This document shows positions 1 through 6,765 of a stretch of DNA of 64,000 nucleotides, in pieces. Source of the DNA: Akkermansiaceae bacterium (GTDB lineage: Bacteria > Verrucomicrobiota > Verrucomicrobiia > Verrucomicrobiales > Akkermansiaceae); assembly GCA_905182405.1 (NCBI GenBank), contig CAJJBQ010000001.1, forward strand, positions 620,001 to 684,000. The letters are read 5' to 3'. Under the pieces are notes generated by a model. It was not told the origin of the DNA, made no database searches, and was given only the letters and a program-made list of their open reading frames with translations. A program made the translations under genes and the position numbers. The first letter of the stretch is position 1, and every line of letters begins with the position of its first letter.

Positions 1-319
1 AATCAAATGCTTGCGGGAGAACCCAGACGGTCTCGCCGGGATCTGCGAGGAAGGTGAAGCCATCCGGCAGAATGCCTTTGGCAAGAGGAGGTGCGATGAG
101 GGTGAGCTGGTCCACCGGAAGTCGTCTGGTCTGGGTTCGATCATTGAAGTCGTTGTTCAGGTTATACGAGAGACCTAGGTTCCACCCATCGACGGGATCG
201 TAGTCGGTCTGGATTCCGTGGTGACCGTAGATGAGCTCGAATTCTCGCGCTGATGATGGTGAGGAAACCAAAGCCAGCAGGCTCAGGAACAGCGATTTGT
301 TATTGCATATTACTTGCAT
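1..319 (-). CDS. Choice-of-anchor M type surface protein, N-terminal part (runs off the window)
   Basis: Reading leftward from an ATG at 317-319, an open frame of 106 codons continues off the window edge. It starts MQVICNNKSLFLSLLALVSS, a plausible signal peptide ending SSPSSA. The mature part contains GHHGIQTDYD and ends near FLADPGETVWVLPQAFD. The ETVWVLPQ type of motif is what I know from the choice-of-anchor M / surface-anchored protein family, often linked to metal-uptake loci. No Shine-Dalgarno sequence is visible, and the start codon lies inside the palindrome at 302-320, so expression should be controlled by whatever binds there. It diverges from the TonB-dependent receptor gene. A role in zinc or other metal acquisition at the cell surface is inferred from the family and neighbours. 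The C-terminal anchor is not visible. Confidence 0.6.
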   Translation of the reverse strand, partial: MQVICNNKSLFLSLLALVSSPSSAREFELIYGHHGIQTDYDPVDGWNLGLSYNLNNDFNDRTQTRRLPVDQLTLIAPPLAKGILPDGFTFLADPGETVWVLPQAFD

Positions 320-320
320 T
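302..320. promoter_or_regulatory. Candidate Fur-family (Zur-like) operator, copy 1
   Basis: The 19-mer ATTGCATATTACTTGCATT is an imperfect palindrome (TGCA...TGCA arms around position 311). It matches the site at 2973-2991 in 16 of 19 positions. It lies between the divergent surface-protein and TonB-receptor genes and overlaps the start codon of the former. The 7-1-7 symmetry is typical of Fur-family operators. Assignment to Zur is inferred from the neighbouring genes only. Confidence 0.5.
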
Positions 321-348
321 AGTGCGGCGAGTAGTTACTGATCGCTCG

Positions 349-2901
349 GTGGAGAGCAAGAGAAAAATTACGATGCATTGCTGCTGGGTCATCCCGGCGA
401 GTTTGATGATGGCGGGCGAATTGGAGCAGCCGGAAGGGGAGGCACCGGAGCCGCCGGTGAAGGATGAGGTAGAGCTTTTGGATCAGGGTAGTGCTGAGGA
501 AGACGCAAAGAAAGAGGACTCAAAAGAGGGTTTAGAGATGGGGTCTGAGTTCCCAAGCGAGGAAGAGAATTTGGAAGCCTTGCCTGAGATTCCGCTTGAG
601 GAGGGAAGCGAAGAGGAGGAAATGATAGACGAGGGAGGCTTGGAAGTGCTTCCCATTCCGGAGGAGCTTCTCACTGATCTGGGCGAGGACCCGGCGGCCG
701 AAGACTTCGTCGATCCCATCGAGGTCTTACCGGACGATAGCCTGCTCCTGATGGCAGATGATGAGCTGCCAATGGTGGAAGAAGACGGGCTCGAGATGCT
801 ACCGGAGATGGTGGTCACGGCGGAGGCCGAAGGAGGTGCGGTGGCCGTTTTTGGGGCTCCGTTGAGGGAAAACCCTCTGCTGAAATTTGGATCGGAAGGA
901 ACTTCGGTGGTGGGAGGCCAAGAATTGCGACAAAAGCTGGGAGCGACCTTGGGCGAGACTTTGGCCTCGCAACCCGGAGTGTCGGCGAGTTCCTATTCGC
1001 CGGGCATCTCGCGGCCTATCATTCGGGGGTTCGATGGCGTGAGAGTGAGGGCATTACGCGACGGATTGGGGACGATGGATTTGAGTGCGGATAGTCCTGA
1101 CCACGGGGTCTTGATTGATCTTCTGATGACTGAGGAGGTCGAGATTCATCGGGGACCAGCCTCTTTGCTTTTTGGAAACTCGGCTATCGGCGGAGCGATT
1201 AACACGCGGACGAGATATATCCCGTCGGTGGATCGAGGGGAGCGCTACGCGGCGATGTTGGCGGGTGGTTACGATACGCAGGGATCCGGGCATCACTGGT
1301 CAACGGCCGCTGAGATGCGGGGGGATTTTTGGGCCCTGGGATTTTCTGCGAGTCAGCGGAAGGCGGGTGATATTTCTATTTTCGGCAAGGCTTGGACGGA
1401 TGCCTATGATGACTTGGTGAATCCCCGGGTTTTTGTTCCCGGTGTGGGCGACCTGGAGCTGGAAAATCCAGACGGAAAACTGGCGAATTCATTTCATGAG
1501 CGCAGGAGTTGGTCCTTGGGGGGCCGGATTGGTTCGGAGGAAGGTTTTTCAGTTGGGGTTTCGTTTCAGAGCATGGATCAAGTCTATGGAATCCCGTACT
1601 ATTTTGCCGGAGACTCGACTGACTTGTTCGGCGACTTTTCGATTGATGCTAGCTTGCACAGGGGAGATCTGGAGATGAACTACCGCTTGGATCCGGAGGC
1701 ATGGCTCGATGAAGTCAGGTTCCGGTTTGGAGCGGGGCGGTATCAGCACCAAGAGATTTTCGAGGGGAGATTGACGGATGAGGGAAAACGATTTACCGAG
1801 ACCGCTTTTGACAAAGATGCCTTGGAAGGCCGCTTGGACTTTTACTTTGGAGAGGATGCGGAGTGGTCAGGGGTGTTTGGGGCGCAGTTTAACAATGACG
1901 ATCTAGCGATCGAGCGGGTGGTGGTCCCTCCTCCGACGCTTTTTACGGAAACGTCACGGATTGAGTCTGAGAGTCTGGGACTATTTTCATTGAACCGCTG
2001 GGAGCATGGTCCATGGGTGATGAAAGCGGGGCTACGATATGATGCTCGTGAGGCCAGGTATTCAGATGAATTTGGGTCGAGCGTGAGTGCGAGCGACCAG
2101 TCGTTTTCGCAGTCCTTAAGCGCGACCTACGACTGGGGAGAAGTTGGGGAATGGGACCGTTTGGAAACAACTCTCAGTGTTTCGAATATCCAGAGGTTGC
2201 CCACCGCGATCGAACGGTATGCCTTCTACAACAGTGCGCCGCTGGGGAGGTTCTTAATTGGAGGTGATTTGGATGGTGAGGAGTTGGAGCGGGAGACGTC
2301 GACGGGGCTGGAGCTATCGACGCGGGCTTCGCGAGGGATTTTTTCATCCCAGCTCGCGGCGTTTTATTATCGCTTCAATAACTTTACTTATTTGGAGGAC
2401 CAGCGAGGAGTGAGCTTTGTGCCGACGGCACAGTATGTGCAAACAGGGGCGGATTTTTATGGTTTGGAGGGATCGGTTTCCTGGCTTCTGCACGAGGATC
2501 CGGATGGCATTGGAACCTTTGATCTACGATTAGTGGGTGATGTGATTAGAGGCCGGAATCTGGATCGCGGGGATGAACCATTGCCGCGCATGCCGGCGGC
2601 GCGCTTGGGCCTTGAGGTGACTTGGGAAAGTGAGCGTTGGTCGGCGGCACTAGAGACACGGTATGTCTTTGAGCAAAATCGGACGGCACCGTTCCCGAAC
2701 GCGGAGTTACCAACGGGTGACTACCTGATGGCCAATGCCTCGGTGACGTGGCTGCCGATTCGGGGTTCGGAGGATCTAAGTTGGTCCCTGAAGGTTAATA
2801 ATTTGCTCAATCAAGAAGCCCGGAATCACACTTCGTTTCGTAAAGAATCGAATCCCTTGGCGGGCTTCGGTCTGAGTACAGAGGTGAGGTGGGTATTTTA
2901 A
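349..2901 (+). CDS. TonB-dependent outer-membrane receptor (ZnuD-like) with long acidic N-terminal extension
   Basis: Outer-membrane beta-barrel receptor that would import a metal or metal complex using TonB energy. I chose the GTG at 349 (850 aa) because it gives a charged n-region (MESKRKIT) before the hydrophobic stretch MHCCWVIPASLMMA; an ATG at 373 is the alternative. Residues about 23-145 are very rich in Glu and Asp and contain repeats of the form LE-x-LP. A TonB-box-like PEMVVTAE follows near residue 147. The plug (about 150-290) contains SRPIIRGFDGVRVRALRDG and EVEIHRGPASLLFG. The barrel ends in VRWVF, an aromatic C-terminus as expected for Bam-dependent insertion. Plug wording resembles the ZnuD zinc-receptor group. 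The palindrome at 302-320 lies just upstream. Zinc as substrate is inferred from the operator, the surface protein and the MerC-like gene. Confidence 0.85.
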   Translation: MESKRKITMHCCWVIPASLMMAGELEQPEGEAPEPPVKDEVELLDQGSAEEDAKKEDSKEGLEMGSEFPSEEENLEALPEIPLEEGSEEEEMIDEGGLEVLPIPEELLTDLGEDPAAEDFVDPIEVLPDDSLLLMADDELPMVEEDGLEMLPEMVVTAEAEGGAVAVFGAPLRENPLLKFGSEGTSVVGGQELRQKLGATLGETLASQPGVSASSYSPGISRPIIRGFDGVRVRALRDGLGTMDLSADSPDHGVLIDLLMTEEVEIHRGPASLLFGNSAIGGAINTRTRYIPSVDRGERYAAMLAGGYDTQGSGHHWSTAAEMRGDFWALGFSASQRKAGDISIFGKAWTDAYDDLVNPRVFVPGVGDLELENPDGKLANSFHERRSWSLGGRIGSEEGFSVGVSFQSMDQVYGIPYYFAGDSTDLFGDFSIDASLHRGDLEMNYRLDPEAWLDEVRFRFGAGRYQHQEIFEGRLTDEGKRFTETAFDKDALEGRLDFYFGEDAEWSGVFGAQFNNDDLAIERVVVPPPTLFTETSRIESESLGLFSLNRWEHGPWVMKAGLRYDAREARYSDEFGSSVSASDQSFSQSLSATYDWGEVGEWDRLETTLSVSNIQRLPTAIERYAFYNSAPLGRFLIGGDLDGEELERETSTGLELSTRASRGIFSSQLAAFYYRFNNFTYLEDQRGVSFVPTAQYVQTGADFYGLEGSVSWLLHEDPDGIGTFDLRLVGDVIRGRNLDRGDEPLPRMPAARLGLEVTWESERWSAALETRYVFEQNRTAPFPNAELPTGDYLMANASVTWLPIRGSEDLSWSLKVNNLLNQEARNHTSFRKESNPLAGFGLSTEVRWVF

Positions 2902-2972
2902 AACGTGGGAGTTCAGGTCTGAGGCATCAGGGTGTGCTGAACTTCGAATACCGAAAAAACCTACTATTTATT

Positions 2973-2991
2973 ATTGCAAGTAACTTGCATT
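2973..2991. promoter_or_regulatory. Candidate Fur-family (Zur-like) operator, copy 2
   Basis: ATTGCAAGTAACTTGCATT holds a perfect 15-bp palindrome (TGCAAGT-A-ACTTGCA, 2975-2989). It is the stronger of the two copies in this cluster. It lies 72 bp after the receptor gene and about 20 bp before the next start codons (GTG 2999, ATG 3011), so it could control the uncharacterised gene and the MerC-like gene behind it. Confidence 0.55.
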
Positions 2992-3010
2992 AAGACGAGT
3001 GTTCGCCGTG

Positions 3011-3589
3011 ATGATTTATTCCGCTGCCTCTGGACTTGCCCCCTGCCACCTTCGCGATCTTACCCAAGGTCTGCAGCAGCAGATGTTTTTCTGGGGACAG
3101 GATGTCGTCCACCCTGCCGGGAACCAGCTCGTGCAAAATGGCTTCGAACGACTTCCCTCGAAAGGACTGAAAGGGACCAGCTGCTACCAGCGCGAATGGC
3201 AGAACGGTCACCTCGAACTTTATGGTTCCTGCGCTGGGTGGTATGGGCCAGAGGGAGGGTTCGCATTCCTTCGCTCTCGTAAACGGGTTGTCATCTGGAC
3301 ATCCCCTAATACCACTCCGACCCCGGGTTTATGGCAGCCCGAATTTGTCAGGGCAGGCACGAGTCAGGAAGAACTCCACGCCGCCTCTCTTCCATTCCTC
3401 GACTGGTTGATCAGTAATGAAAGAACCATCGTAGATCGATTCGGTCTTGAGTATCGCGAGGAAAACTTTCGCCGATATCGCAGGGTTCCCAAAGCGAAGC
3501 AGTGGATTAGTCCCGAGTTTGCCCTCCGATGGTTCACCTGCTTTCGCGAAACGCCCGATCAACTCGTCCGCCCCAAGAAACTTTCCTGA
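3011..3589 (+). CDS. Uncharacterised conserved-looking protein in the zinc cluster
   Basis: A 192-residue cytoplasmic-type protein without signal peptide or membrane segments. GTG codons at 2999 and 3008 are alternative starts; I prefer the ATG at 3011. Its central part is rich in Trp, Gly and Tyr: FFWGQDVVHPAGNQLVQNGF, then GTSCYQREWQNGHLELYGSC and AGWYGPEGGFAFLRSR. I have seen similar wording (WGRDVVHP...GNLL...GFER, YGSCAGWY) in unnamed bacterial proteins but know of no function. It lies directly behind the stronger palindrome and 21 bp before the MerC-like gene, which suggests a metal-starvation response. The C-terminal third is Arg/Lys-rich. No catalytic motif is recognisable. Confidence 0.65.
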   Translation: MIYSAASGLAPCHLRDLTQGLQQQMFFWGQDVVHPAGNQLVQNGFERLPSKGLKGTSCYQREWQNGHLELYGSCAGWYGPEGGFAFLRSRKRVVIWTSPNTTPTPGLWQPEFVRAGTSQEELHAASLPFLDWLISNERTIVDRFGLEYREENFRRYRRVPKAKQWISPEFALRWFTCFRETPDQLVRPKKLS

Positions 3590-3610
3590 AAACCCTTCAT
3601 CATTTTTATC

Positions 3611-4306
3611 ATGAACCAAACCACAACTGTCGATTCAGCCCGCTTCCAACTCAACGAAAAAAAGGCTGATCGGCTCGGTGTCGCTGCCTCTGTCTTGTGC
3701 GCGATTCACTGTGCCGTTGCTCCGGTCCTGCTCATCGCTCTTCCCACTTTTGGTAAAATTTGGGCCCACCCCGCTTCCCACGCTTTAGTTGCGATTTTCA
3801 TCGTCCCCCTCGCCGCCTTTTCGATTTTAAAGGGATACCGGAAACATCAAAAACGTTGGATACTCGTCTCTGCAATGATCGGAATCTTTTTCGTCCTCGG
3901 CGGCGCGGCACTACCCGCTTTTACCAAGTTCCAAAGCCTTTCCCCCGAAGCTGCTACTTCCGCCGCGCCAGTCACCGAATCTGCAGTAGCCGGAACGGAT
4001 GAGTCGTCATGTGAAGCCTCTTGCGAGGCCGGATGTGAAGCAGAAACCAGTTGCGAGGGCTGCGCCAGCGAAGCCGTGGATGAGTCTGAAACCACCGAGG
4101 CAGCCGCAGGCGGCACCGCAAACTGTGTGGACAATTGCTGCCCAAGCATTCAAGTGTCCGAATCTGGAGAAACCACGCTTCACATTCCCCCCGCTGCCAT
4201 CATCACCACCCTTGGTGGTGTCTTCCTGATCGCGGCCCATATCGGAAATCTTCGTTCCGGTGCCGGGGCGTGTATGACTGCCGACTGCCGTTCGTGTGAG
4301 TCTTAA
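3611..4306 (+). CDS. MerC-like membrane protein with cysteine-rich insert
   Basis: A 231-residue inner-membrane protein. Predicted membrane segments are at about 21-46 (with the CAIHCAVAP motif typical of MerC), 56-75, 82-102 and 193-211. MerC proteins carry metal ions across the inner membrane; relatives outside mercury operons often sit beside zinc-receptor genes. Between segments 3 and 4 is an unusual soluble loop of about 90 residues with Cys at 134, 138, 142, 148, 151, 172, 176 and 177, spaced mainly CxxxC and CxxC, among Glu and Ala. The C-terminus has a further ACMTADCRSC cluster. The loop could bind zinc or copper. The gene is probably co-transcribed with the preceding one. Substrate is not shown by sequence. 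Confidence 0.7.
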   Translation: MNQTTTVDSARFQLNEKKADRLGVAASVLCAIHCAVAPVLLIALPTFGKIWAHPASHALVAIFIVPLAAFSILKGYRKHQKRWILVSAMIGIFFVLGGAALPAFTKFQSLSPEAATSAAPVTESAVAGTDESSCEASCEAGCEAETSCEGCASEAVDESETTEAAAGGTANCVDNCCPSIQVSESGETTLHIPPAAIITTLGGVFLIAAHIGNLRSGAGACMTADCRSCES

Positions 4307-4544
4307 GTGAAAAATGGACCATCAGCGAATGATGAATATCCGTAAATCTGAATCTCCAATTCTGAGAGTGGATCATCTTCCTGAGGCGTTGAGTTTTTCC
4401 CTCTTTGAAGATCGCGGACCCTAGACGCCCCAAGGCTGATATTGGGAATCTCTGGTGCGGTGATTTTTCCAGGGCTTCCAATGCGCCTGAAGCGGGTAAT
4501 ATTTACCCAACAGACTTTCCGCATCATGCCACGAGTGGGGCGTC

Positions 4545-4868
4545 TCAGCTCCGTGGCTTGAAGGTCAAGGGAATGGATATCTTAGTCGTGACCGCTTTTC
4601 CGAGCCCGTTTATGGGGGGCTTGAAGCGAAACTTACGAGCGGCTTTGAGAGCTGCGGAATCGAGAGCTGCGTTGCGGCTGCTCGAGGTAACACGAGAAGA
4701 AGTCACTCTGCCGGAGGTGCCGACGCTCACGGCAACCACGACCCGGCCTTCTTGCTTTTTGCGTTGGACGCTCTTCGGATAAGTGGGCGTGGAACGAGAA
4801 ACGACGGAAGCCTTGCTAGTGATCTTTTTTGATAAAGCAGCACGGCGACGAGACTCGGCCTCGTCCAT
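4545..4868 (-). pseudogene. TonB C-terminal domain, 5'-truncated
   Basis: The 107-residue frame matches a TonB C-terminal domain: TPTYPKSVQRKKQEGRVVV, then ALDSAALKAARKFRFKPPI and ending KISIPLTFKPRS. TonB proteins span the inner membrane and reach receptors through a proline-rich linker. Here no membrane anchor or linker precedes the domain in frame. The sequence upstream instead runs into the end of an oppositely oriented gene fragment. It is therefore probably a remnant, although a short periplasmic protein cannot be excluded. It lies near the TonB-dependent receptor cluster, so it may once have served that receptor. Confidence 0.6.
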
Positions 4869-4977
4869 GGGGAAGTCTTTTCCGGGCAGGGAAGGGAAGG
4901 AAGTGGCTCCATCGATTACGAGAGTGTTGGGGATCTCGCTGCGGCGGGTGGTGGGATCGCCGGAGCTTTTTGGGAGT

Positions 4978-5331
4978 GCAGCCCAAGCAGATGGGACGAC
5001 GGATGTCTGGGGAGATTTATTGCAGCATGGGGGAGGTGACTACGATGGCGATGGCAGGAGCAATGCTGATGAGCTGAATGCTGGGACTGATCCAGAGGTC
5101 GCGGACTCGGAGTTTTTACTGCGGAGTTTTTTCGCTGATGAAGATGTGGTGCTCGTGACCTTCCGCACTTTTGTGGGGGTGACCTATCTGTTGGAGAGGA
5201 GTGTTTATTTGGAGAATTGGACGGTGGAATCCTCAGCGGTGTTTACGGATCTTGGTGACGGAGTGGGAGAGATTGAAGCGGACAAGAATGACGGGACGCA
5301 GTTTATGAGAGTGACGGCTGGGGGAGATTGA
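4978..5331 (+). pseudogene. C-terminal fragment of a secreted calcium-binding-repeat protein
   Basis: The frame reads QADGTTDVWGDLLQHGGG, then DYDGDGRSNADELNAGTDP (a thrombospondin type-3 style Ca-binding repeat). A beta-sandwich tail follows with YLLERSVYLENWTVE and QFMRVTAGG. This order (Asp-rich repeat, then a short sandwich ending the protein) is typical of the C-terminus of large Verrucomicrobial exported proteins. No start codon or signal peptide lies in frame nearby, and the 5' side runs into the antisense TonB fragment. I read it as the 3' end of a lost gene. Confidence 0.55.
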
Positions 5332-6765
5332 TCAGGCGATGATGGGCTTGATGACTTTTCCGCCGACGTCGGTGAGGCGGAAGCGTCGACCGTTGTAGTT
5401 GTGGGTGAGTTTTTCGTGATCGAATCCAAGTTGGTGGAGGATAGTGGCGTGGATGTCGTTGACGTGGGCTTTATCGACGACGGCGTGGTGGCCGATCTCG
5501 TCGGATTCACCATAGCTGACGCCGCCTTTGATTCCGCCGCCGGCCATCCAGGTGGTGAAGCAATGGGGGTTGTGATCGCGGCCGGGTTTTGCGGCTTTTT
5601 GGGAGAGGGGGAGTCGTCCAAATTCGCCACCCCAGATGACGAGGGTGTCTTCGAGGAGGCCGCGTTGATCAAGGTCGGTGAGGAGTCCGGCGATGGGGGT
5701 ATCGGTTTCGCCGGCGAACTGACTGTGGTTTCCTTTGATGTCGTTGTGGCCGTCCCATGAACGTTGGTTGGCCATGCCGCCGGAGTAGATTTGCACGAAG
5801 CGGACGCCGCGCTCGATCATGCGGCGGGCGGTGATACATTGGCGGGCGATATGATCGCAACGTTTGTCGCCGACGCCGTAGAGTTTTTTGACGTGGTCGG
5901 GTTCCCGATTGACATCGAAGGCTTCGGGAGCGGCGGTTTGCATACGGTAGGCGAGTTCGAAGCTTTTGATGCGGGCTTCGAGTTCGGCATCGCCGGGGCG
6001 GGTTTTGATGTGTTGGCCGTTGAGTTTTTTGAGGAGGGCGAGTTGGCGGAGTTGTTGGGCATCGCTCATGTGGGCGGGCCGGTTGAGGTTTTCGATGGCA
6101 TCGCCTTTGGGCCTAAGCCAGGTGCCTTGGTAAACGCTGGGAAGGAAGCCGGCGCCCCAATTGGCAGCAGAGCCTTTGGGGAGGCCACGGTCGAGGGGAT
6201 CGGACATGACGACAAAGGCGGGGAGGTCGCTGCTGACGCTGCCGAGGCCGTAGGTGGCCCAGGATCCGACGCAAGGAAGGCCCATGCGCGGTTGGCCGGT
6301 GTTCATCATGAAGAGGGCGGGGCTGTGGTTGTTTGACTCGGTGTGGCCGGAGTGGATGAAGGCCATTTTGTCAACGTGCTCGCCGAGTTTTGGAAAAATG
6401 GAGGAGACCATCTTGCCGCACTGACCGCGAGGGGTGAACTCGAAGGGCGACTTCATGAGCGGGCCGACGGCGTTGGCGAAGAAGCCGGTGTTTTTGTCGA
6501 AGCCGGCGAGTTCCTTGCCGTCCATTTTCTCGAGCTCCGGTTTGTAATCCCAGGTGTCGACTTGGCTGGGGCCTCCGTTAACGAAGAGCCAGATGACGGA
6601 TTTGGCCTTGCCATTGAAGTGGCCTTTCTTTGCGGCGAGGGGGTCGGCGGGGTCTGCGCCGAGGAGTCCTTCCTGGGCGAGGAGGCTGGTGAGGCCGAGG
6701 CTGCCGAAGCCAGCTCCAGCAGTTTGGAGCCAGTGGCGCCGGGTGTATTGATCGGAATGAATCAT
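5332..6765 (-). CDS. DUF1501 family protein (Tat-exported, alkaline-phosphatase fold)
   Basis: 477 residues with a twin-arginine leader (MIHSDQYTRRHWLQTAGAG) and the family signature FVNGGPSQVDTWDYKPEL near residue 62. The C-terminus has LVIWGGEFGRLPL, GRDHNPHCFTTWMAGGG and GFDHEKLTHNYNGRRFRLTD. DUF1501 proteins belong to the sulfatase/alkaline-phosphatase superfamily, but their substrate is unknown. It overlaps the upstream PSD1 gene by 4 bp (ATGA), so the two are translationally coupled, the usual arrangement in Planctomycetes and Verrucomicrobia. This pair is transcribed leftward. Confidence 0.9.
   Translation of the reverse strand: MIHSDQYTRRHWLQTAGAGFGSLGLTSLLAQEGLLGADPADPLAAKKGHFNGKAKSVIWLFVNGGPSQVDTWDYKPELEKMDGKELAGFDKNTGFFANAVGPLMKSPFEFTPRGQCGKMVSSIFPKLGEHVDKMAFIHSGHTESNNHSPALFMMNTGQPRMGLPCVGSWATYGLGSVSSDLPAFVVMSDPLDRGLPKGSAANWGAGFLPSVYQGTWLRPKGDAIENLNRPAHMSDAQQLRQLALLKKLNGQHIKTRPGDAELEARIKSFELAYRMQTAAPEAFDVNREPDHVKKLYGVGDKRCDHIARQCITARRMIERGVRFVQIYSGGMANQRSWDGHNDIKGNHSQFAGETDTPIAGLLTDLDQRGLLEDTLVIWGGEFGRLPLSQKAAKPGRDHNPHCFTTWMAGGGIKGGVSYGESDEIGHHAVVDKAHVNDIHATILHQLGFDHEKLTHNYNGRRFRLTDVGGKVIKPIIA

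Noticed and set aside
2974..3282. Rightward frame starting inside the palindrome at 2973-2991
   Set aside because: Start lies in the operator, frame overlaps the better-supported 192-residue gene, and its sequence looks non-coding (Arg/Ser/Pro-rich).
4332..4424. 30-codon rightward frame after the MerC-like gene
   Set aside because: Has an ATG but no ribosome binding site and no recognised similarity; too short to support.
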